9,662 nt of DNA from a bacterium (GTDB lineage Bacteria; JAMCPX01). The notes under the pieces were generated by a model, which was given only the letters and a program-made list of their open reading frames with translations, did no database searches and had not been told where the DNA came from. Shown here in pieces: positions 7,696 to 9,662 of the stretch. The stretch covers positions 1 to 9,662 of the forward strand of contig JAKAHI010000026.1 of the NCBI GenBank assembly GCA_021815065.1. The letters are read 5' to 3'. Positions within the stretch are counted from its first letter, which is position 1, and every line of letters begins with the position of its first letter. The translations under genes were made by a program, and so were the position numbers.

Positions 7696-8463
7696 ATGAC
7701 AGACAAAAGAAGTAAAAACGGTTTGATAGGCTTTTTACGGGCTGTTTTGAAGGGGCAACCCAGAGGGAAGATAGACATTGACATGAAAAACCTTTTAGTC
7801 AATGTAGAAAAAATAACAAAGCGCAGATTTAAAAACCACCTTCTTGTAAAAAAAGCCCTTACCCACAAGTCTTCGAAGCTTGCGGACGAACAGAACAATT
7901 ATGAAAGGATGGAATTCCTCGGGGATGCGGTACTCGGCCTCATTATATCCGATCTTTTATACTCGTCGTATAAAGAGGAAGACGAGGGCAGGCTCACGTA
8001 TTATAAAGATACCCTTATACAGATGAGGAGCCTTGCAGGGAAGGCGAGAGAACTCGGGCTGAGCAATTATGTGATTGTCGGTAATAAAGAAAAGAGGAAT
8101 GGATTCTTGAACAGCGACGTACTGCTCGGGGATATATTCGAATCTCTGGTCGGCGCCATCTATCTTGATATGGGGTTCGAGGGTGTGTTCCGGTTTATCA
8201 GCACCCTGTTTAAAAAAGACATAGCCTTCGTAAGGGAACAGCCCGAATGGGACTTTAAATCAAAATTAAACAATATAGCCCAGGAACTGTATAAGGCGCC
8301 GCCTGACTATAAGGTGATCGGTGAACCTGTCATTGACGGCGTAAAGATATACCGGATCGTCGTCGAGCTGAACAAGAACGTACTCGCCCACGGCGAGGCA
8401 AAGAGCAAAAAAGAAGCGGAACAACAGGCCGCAATGAAAGCCCTCGTAAAGCTGAAAAAATAG
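7696..8463 (+). CDS. rnc: Ribonuclease III
   Basis: RNase III cleaves double-stranded RNA, including rRNA precursors. The signature YERMEFLGDAVLG is present with E70, E73 and D77, and the second catalytic block DIFESLVGAIYLD gives D146 and E149, so all key acidic residues are intact. The double-stranded RNA-binding domain occupies about 188-255 and ends in GEAKSKKEAEQQAAMKAL. The ATG at 7696 gives 255 residues, somewhat long. The internal ATG at 7783 gives 226 residues, closer to the usual size, with a distant GAGGGA upstream. Neither start has a strong ribosome binding site, so the first 29 residues are uncertain. A short inverted repeat (AGCCT-TCAA-AGGCT, 8462-8475) overlaps the stop but lacks a T run, so it is not a convincing terminator. 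Confidence 0.96.
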   Translation: MTDKRSKNGLIGFLRAVLKGQPRGKIDIDMKNLLVNVEKITKRRFKNHLLVKKALTHKSSKLADEQNNYERMEFLGDAVLGLIISDLLYSSYKEEDEGRLTYYKDTLIQMRSLAGKARELGLSNYVIVGNKEKRNGFLNSDVLLGDIFESLVGAIYLDMGFEGVFRFISTLFKKDIAFVREQPEWDFKSKLNNIAQELYKAPPDYKVIGEPVIDGVKIYRIVVELNKNVLAHGEAKSKKEAEQQAAMKALVKLKK

Positions 8464-8512
8464 CCTTCAAAGGCTGCATAGTGAAACGTCCGTTTATCGA
8501 ATCTTTGATTTT

Positions 8513-8547
8513 TAAGGAATGTATTTCAAAGCGCCGTGAATTCCTTA
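8513..8547. repeat. Inverted repeat, 8-bp arms
   Basis: TAAGGAAT (8513-8520) and ATTCCTTA (8540-8547) are perfect reverse complements around a 19-nt loop. No T run follows, so it is a poor terminator candidate. It may be repeat debris or an RNA stem in the rnc 3' region. Confidence 0.4.
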
Positions 8548-8552
8548 TTACG

Positions 8553-8565
8553 GTATAAGAGACAG
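8553..8565 (-). mobile_element. Possible Tn5/IS4-like end remnant (13-nt mosaic-end core match)
   Basis: On the minus strand this reads CTGTCTCTTATAC, identical to the first 13 bases of the 19-bp Tn5 mosaic end; the remaining six differ. There is no transposase and no second end in the window. It could be a decayed IS4/IS50-group terminal repeat, a partial library-adapter trace at an assembly junction, or chance. Confidence 0.25.
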
Positions 8566-8616
8566 CCTTATCATTTCTTGCTCTGTCGGGCTCAGGGCAG
8601 GGTAACACACCCTTAA

Positions 8617-8636
8617 TCCCCTCTTATTAGAGGGGA
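8617..8636. repeat. GC-rich perfect hairpin, REP-like
   Basis: TCCCCTCT and AGAGGGGA form a perfect 8-bp stem around a TATT loop. It is flanked by near-matching ACACACC (8606-8612) and ACACACC (8637-8643). No T run follows on either strand, which argues against an intrinsic terminator. The form resembles dispersed intergenic palindromes (REP/MITE-type) common in environmental diderms. Genome-wide copy number is unknown. Confidence 0.5.
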
Positions 8637-8712
8637 ACACACCATAACAAGAGGCAATCAATTACATTACAGCTACCCAATCTGCTGACGGCTCATGGAA
8701 CGAGGATGTTGT

Positions 8713-8741
8713 TTGACAAAATTAACGAATATTAGTATATT
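8713..8741 (+). promoter_or_regulatory. Sigma70-type promoter of the toxin-antitoxin operon
   Basis: A perfect -35 box TTGACA (8713-8718) and -10 box TATATT (8736-8741, 5/6) are separated by an optimal 17 nt. This is the best promoter match in the window. Transcription should begin about 8748, some 22 nt before the antitoxin ATG. The -10 box overlaps a palindrome that probably serves as operator. Confidence 0.75.
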
Positions 8742-8753
8742 TGTAGACAAATA
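8738..8753. promoter_or_regulatory. Palindromic operator candidate overlapping the -10 box
   Basis: TATTTGT-AG-ACAAATA is a perfect palindrome with 7-bp arms. It covers most of the -10 box and the expected transcription start. Ribbon-helix-helix antitoxins commonly bind such sites as dimers, alone or with toxin, to repress their own operon. A weaker TTGT-N3-ACAA pair at 8709-8719 overlaps the -35 box, about 31 bp away centre to centre (three helical turns), and may be a second site. Confidence 0.5.
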
Positions 8754-8758
8754 GATAT

Positions 8759-8765
8759 AAGGAGG
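8759..8765 (+). promoter_or_regulatory. Strong ribosome binding site of the antitoxin gene
   Basis: AAGGAGG lies 4 nt before the ATG at 8770. It contrasts with the weak site before the toxin gene, which is consistent with antitoxin being made in excess. Confidence 0.7.
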
Positions 8766-8769
8766 CGCT

Positions 8770-8997
8770 ATGCAAACAACGACAGTGAGGGTTCGAGAGC
8801 AAACACGGGAAAAGCTCAAGAAGATCTCCGGAATAGAAAAAGTGAGTATAACCGATTTACTCGATAAGCTCGTTAAAGAATATGAAAAATCTTTTTGGGA
8901 AGGCTTTGATAATGAAGCCAAAGGTTTTCTCAATAAGAAGGAGTTAAAGTTAAGAACGATCTTTGAAAAGACCATGAAAGATGGTTTTTCAAAATAA
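8770..8997 (+). CDS. Ribbon-helix-helix antitoxin (MazE-like role)
   Basis: This 75-residue protein begins with a beta strand, TTTVRVREQT (3-12), followed by two helices separated by a turn (about 13-21 and 26-41). That is the ribbon-helix-helix (Arc/CopG) fold, which dimerises and binds DNA through the strand. The acidic/aromatic C-terminal half (about 42-75) should wrap the toxin. Its end, IFEKTMKDGF, resembles the W-D-x-T-L-x-D-G-L tail I recall from RHH antitoxins paired with MazF. Placement immediately before a MazF-like toxin, with a 17-nt overlap, supports the role. A strong promoter, palindromic operator and good ribosome binding site precede it. The gene looks more AT-rich than the core genes, consistent with horizontal acquisition. 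Confidence 0.85.
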   Translation: MQTTTVRVREQTREKLKKISGIEKVSITDLLDKLVKEYEKSFWEGFDNEAKGFLNKKELKLRTIFEKTMKDGFSK

Positions 8998-9343
8998 AGC
9001 AATTCCCCGAAGAGGGGAGATATGGTTGGTAGATTTCAACCCTTCGATAGGTTCTGAGATAAAAGACCAGCATCCGGCACTTGTCGTTTCTGTAGATGAA
9101 CTGAACGAGAGTCCGTGGGGGCTGATTGTTGTATGTCCGATTACAACTATCAGAAAAGACAAAATATTCAGATTGCATGTTCTAATATCACCACCAGAGG
9201 GCGGAATAAAACATGATTCGATTATACGATGTGATCAAATAAAATCTATTTCCGTTTACCGATTTCTAAAAAGGTGGGGAAGTGTAGACGAGGAAGTGAT
9301 ACGAAAAGTAGATTATATCTTAAAGAAGATACTAAATCTGTAA
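8981..9343 (+). CDS. mazF: MazF/PemK-family endoribonuclease toxin
   Basis: MazF-family toxins cut single-stranded mRNA at short motifs and stop growth unless bound by antitoxin. This 120-residue protein shows the family pattern: PRRGEIWLVDFNPSIGSE (9-26), HPALVVS (31-37), VVCPITT (50-56), PPEGG and the IIRCDQIKSIS strand. Thr55 matches the conserved catalytic Thr (T48 in Bacillus subtilis MazF), but His31 stands where that enzyme has catalytic Arg25. The toxin may therefore be inactive, altered in mechanism, or belong to a natural His-bearing subgroup. The ATG at 8981 is the only ATG ahead of the domain. It lies 17 nt inside the antitoxin gene with only a weak ribosome binding site, so its expression is probably coupled. 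No terminator is visible after it. Confidence 0.9.
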   Translation: MVFQNKAIPRRGEIWLVDFNPSIGSEIKDQHPALVVSVDELNESPWGLIVVCPITTIRKDKIFRLHVLISPPEGGIKHDSIIRCDQIKSISVYRFLKRWGSVDEEVIRKVDYILKKILNL

Positions 9344-9361
9344 TTTGAGAAATAAAGTATC

Positions 9362-9390
9362 TTGACATTATGTGCTTGATTCGTTAGGGC
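9362..9390 (+). promoter_or_regulatory. Weak promoter candidate before the last ORF
   Basis: A perfect TTGACA (9362-9367) lies upstream of the final ORF, but the matching -10 position 17 nt on (9385-9390, TAGGGC) is poor. The -35 box may be coincidental. Confidence 0.2.
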
Positions 9391-9400
9391 AATAGTTGTC

Positions 9401-9406
9401 AGGAGG
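9401..9406 (+). promoter_or_regulatory. Ribosome binding site that sets the start of the last ORF
   Basis: AGGAGG lies 4 nt before the ATG at 9411. It excludes the in-frame TTG at 9396 as the start, because that codon would precede the site. Confidence 0.7.
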
Positions 9407-9410
9407 GTTC

Positions 9411-9650
9411 ATGAAGCTCGTCTCACGTATGGGTTTTCATATGGACGTTTTTAAACCTTCTTTGTCAAAATCAACCGCTGTTTTCCTGGTATTCGTGTTT
9501 GCATGGATGAATCTCTGGATCTATCAGGTCGTGTATGCAGCCGAAAACTCCAAAGAGCTGAAGGGTTCTTCGAGTCTCCCCCTTAAGGTAAGGGGGACGG
9601 AAGGGAGTTATGATTTCCCTCAGGGTGAAGTGTCAAGGGGGTTAGAATGA
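9411..9650 (+). CDS. Signal-peptide protein, probably truncated by repeat sequence
   Basis: The ORF starts at an ATG with a good ribosome binding site. Residues 1-45 form a clear Sec signal sequence: basic and polar N-terminal region, hydrophobic core of about 22 residues rich in Val, Phe and Trp, then VVYA-AE as the likely cleavage site. Only about 34 residues follow. From about nt 9575 the sequence is GC-rich hairpin repeat whose translation (SLPLKVRG and onward) looks like translated non-coding repeat. The frame stops with TGA at 9648-9650. A 79-residue product with almost no mature domain suggests the start of a larger secreted protein interrupted by a repeat or frameshift, possibly continuing in another frame beyond the window. 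It may also be a remnant. Confidence 0.5.
   Translation: MKLVSRMGFHMDVFKPSLSKSTAVFLVFVFAWMNLWIYQVVYAAENSKELKGSSSLPLKVRGTEGSYDFPQGEVSRGLE
9577..9597. repeat. GC-rich hairpin repeat at the window end
   Basis: TCCCCCTTA and TAAGGGGGA form a perfect 9-bp stem with a three-base AGG loop, inside the last ORF. Two weaker inverted repeats follow: AGGGA/TCCCT at 9602-9620 and GGGGG/CCCCC near 9637-9659. The cluster looks like a dispersed palindromic element. It is similar in style, but not identical in sequence, to the hairpin at 8617-8636. Confidence 0.5.
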
Positions 9651-9662
9651 CGTTCCCCCCGA

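Larger units (their letters stand above)
8464..8769. other. 306-nt intergenic region without a convincing gene
   Basis: No ORF with coding character is visible on either strand between rnc and the toxin-antitoxin pair. The stretch holds, in order, an 8-bp inverted repeat (8513-8547), a 13-nt match to the Tn5 mosaic-end core (8553-8565), a GC-rich hairpin (8617-8636), then the promoter, operator and ribosome binding site of the antitoxin gene. Mixed repeat debris of this kind suggests a junction between core and accessory DNA. Confidence 0.7.

Noticed and set aside
8462..8475. AGCCT-TCAA-AGGCT hairpin at the rnc stop as a terminator
   Set aside because: The stem is only 5 bp and no T run follows, so rho-independent termination is not supported.
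8330..8608. 92-codon minus-strand frame across the rnc end and the intergenic region
   Set aside because: It is Arg/Ser-rich, overlaps the conserved RNase III RNA-binding domain and has no ribosome binding site or recognisable domain.
8673..9002. 109-codon minus-strand frame opposite the antitoxin
   Set aside because: It spans the well-supported promoter, operator and ribbon-helix-helix gene on the plus strand and its translation lacks domain character.
1..9662. CRISPR array, riboswitch or phage attachment site
   Set aside because: No regularly spaced direct repeats, no recognisable riboswitch core, and no duplicated tRNA 3' end downstream of tRNA-Ala were seen.

Overview
The window is about 9.7 kb of bacterial chromosome with every recognisable gene on the + strand. 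An apolipoprotein N-acyltransferase (lnt) implies an outer membrane with lipoproteins, so the host is a Gram-negative (diderm) bacterium. The order phoH/ybeZ - pgpH - ybeY - lnt mixes the Firmicutes arrangement (phoH - pgpH - ybeY) with the enterobacterial one (ybeZ - ybeY - ybeX - lnt). Together with moderate base composition and GC-rich hairpin repeats between genes, this suggests a Desulfobacterota-, Nitrospirota- or Omnitrophota-like lineage. That placement is inference; nothing here fixes the taxon.

Region 1 (1-6819) is a tightly packed, probably co-transcribed cluster. It opens with the 3' part of a membrane protein that joins a winged-helix-like segment, a transmembrane helix and a pseudopilin-like C-terminus. 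Then come the PhoH-like ATPase YbeZ, a PgpH-type 7TM-HD phosphodiesterase (family substrate c-di-AMP), the rRNA-maturation endoribonuclease YbeY and Lnt. Two small unknown genes follow: a two-helix membrane protein and a protein with a signal peptide. Four junctions are overlaps of 4, 41, 4 and 8 nt. The cluster combines RNA/ribosome quality control (YbeZ, YbeY), second-messenger turnover (PgpH) and envelope lipoprotein maturation (Lnt).

Region 2 (6820-8463) holds a tRNA-Ala(CGC) with the G3:U70 identity pair and encoded CCA, preceded by a plausible promoter. It is followed by a DedA-family membrane protein and RNase III (rnc).

Region 3 (8464-9662) is accessory. A 306-nt gap without a gene carries an inverted repeat, a 13-nt match to the Tn5 mosaic-end core and a perfect GC-rich hairpin. 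Next is a type II toxin-antitoxin pair: a ribbon-helix-helix antitoxin and a MazF/PemK-like toxin whose ORFs overlap by 17 nt. It has a near-consensus promoter whose -10 box overlaps a 16-bp palindrome, a candidate autorepression operator. The toxin has His where characterised MazF proteins have the catalytic Arg. The window ends with a signal-peptide-bearing ORF that runs into GC-rich hairpin repeats and stops after 79 codons, probably a truncated or repeat-invaded secreted-protein gene.

No CRISPR array, rRNA, phage gene or complete insertion sequence was seen. The less ordinary points are the His-substituted MazF with its compact operator, the fusion protein at the left edge, the mosaic-end-like sequence and the repeat-terminated secreted ORF.
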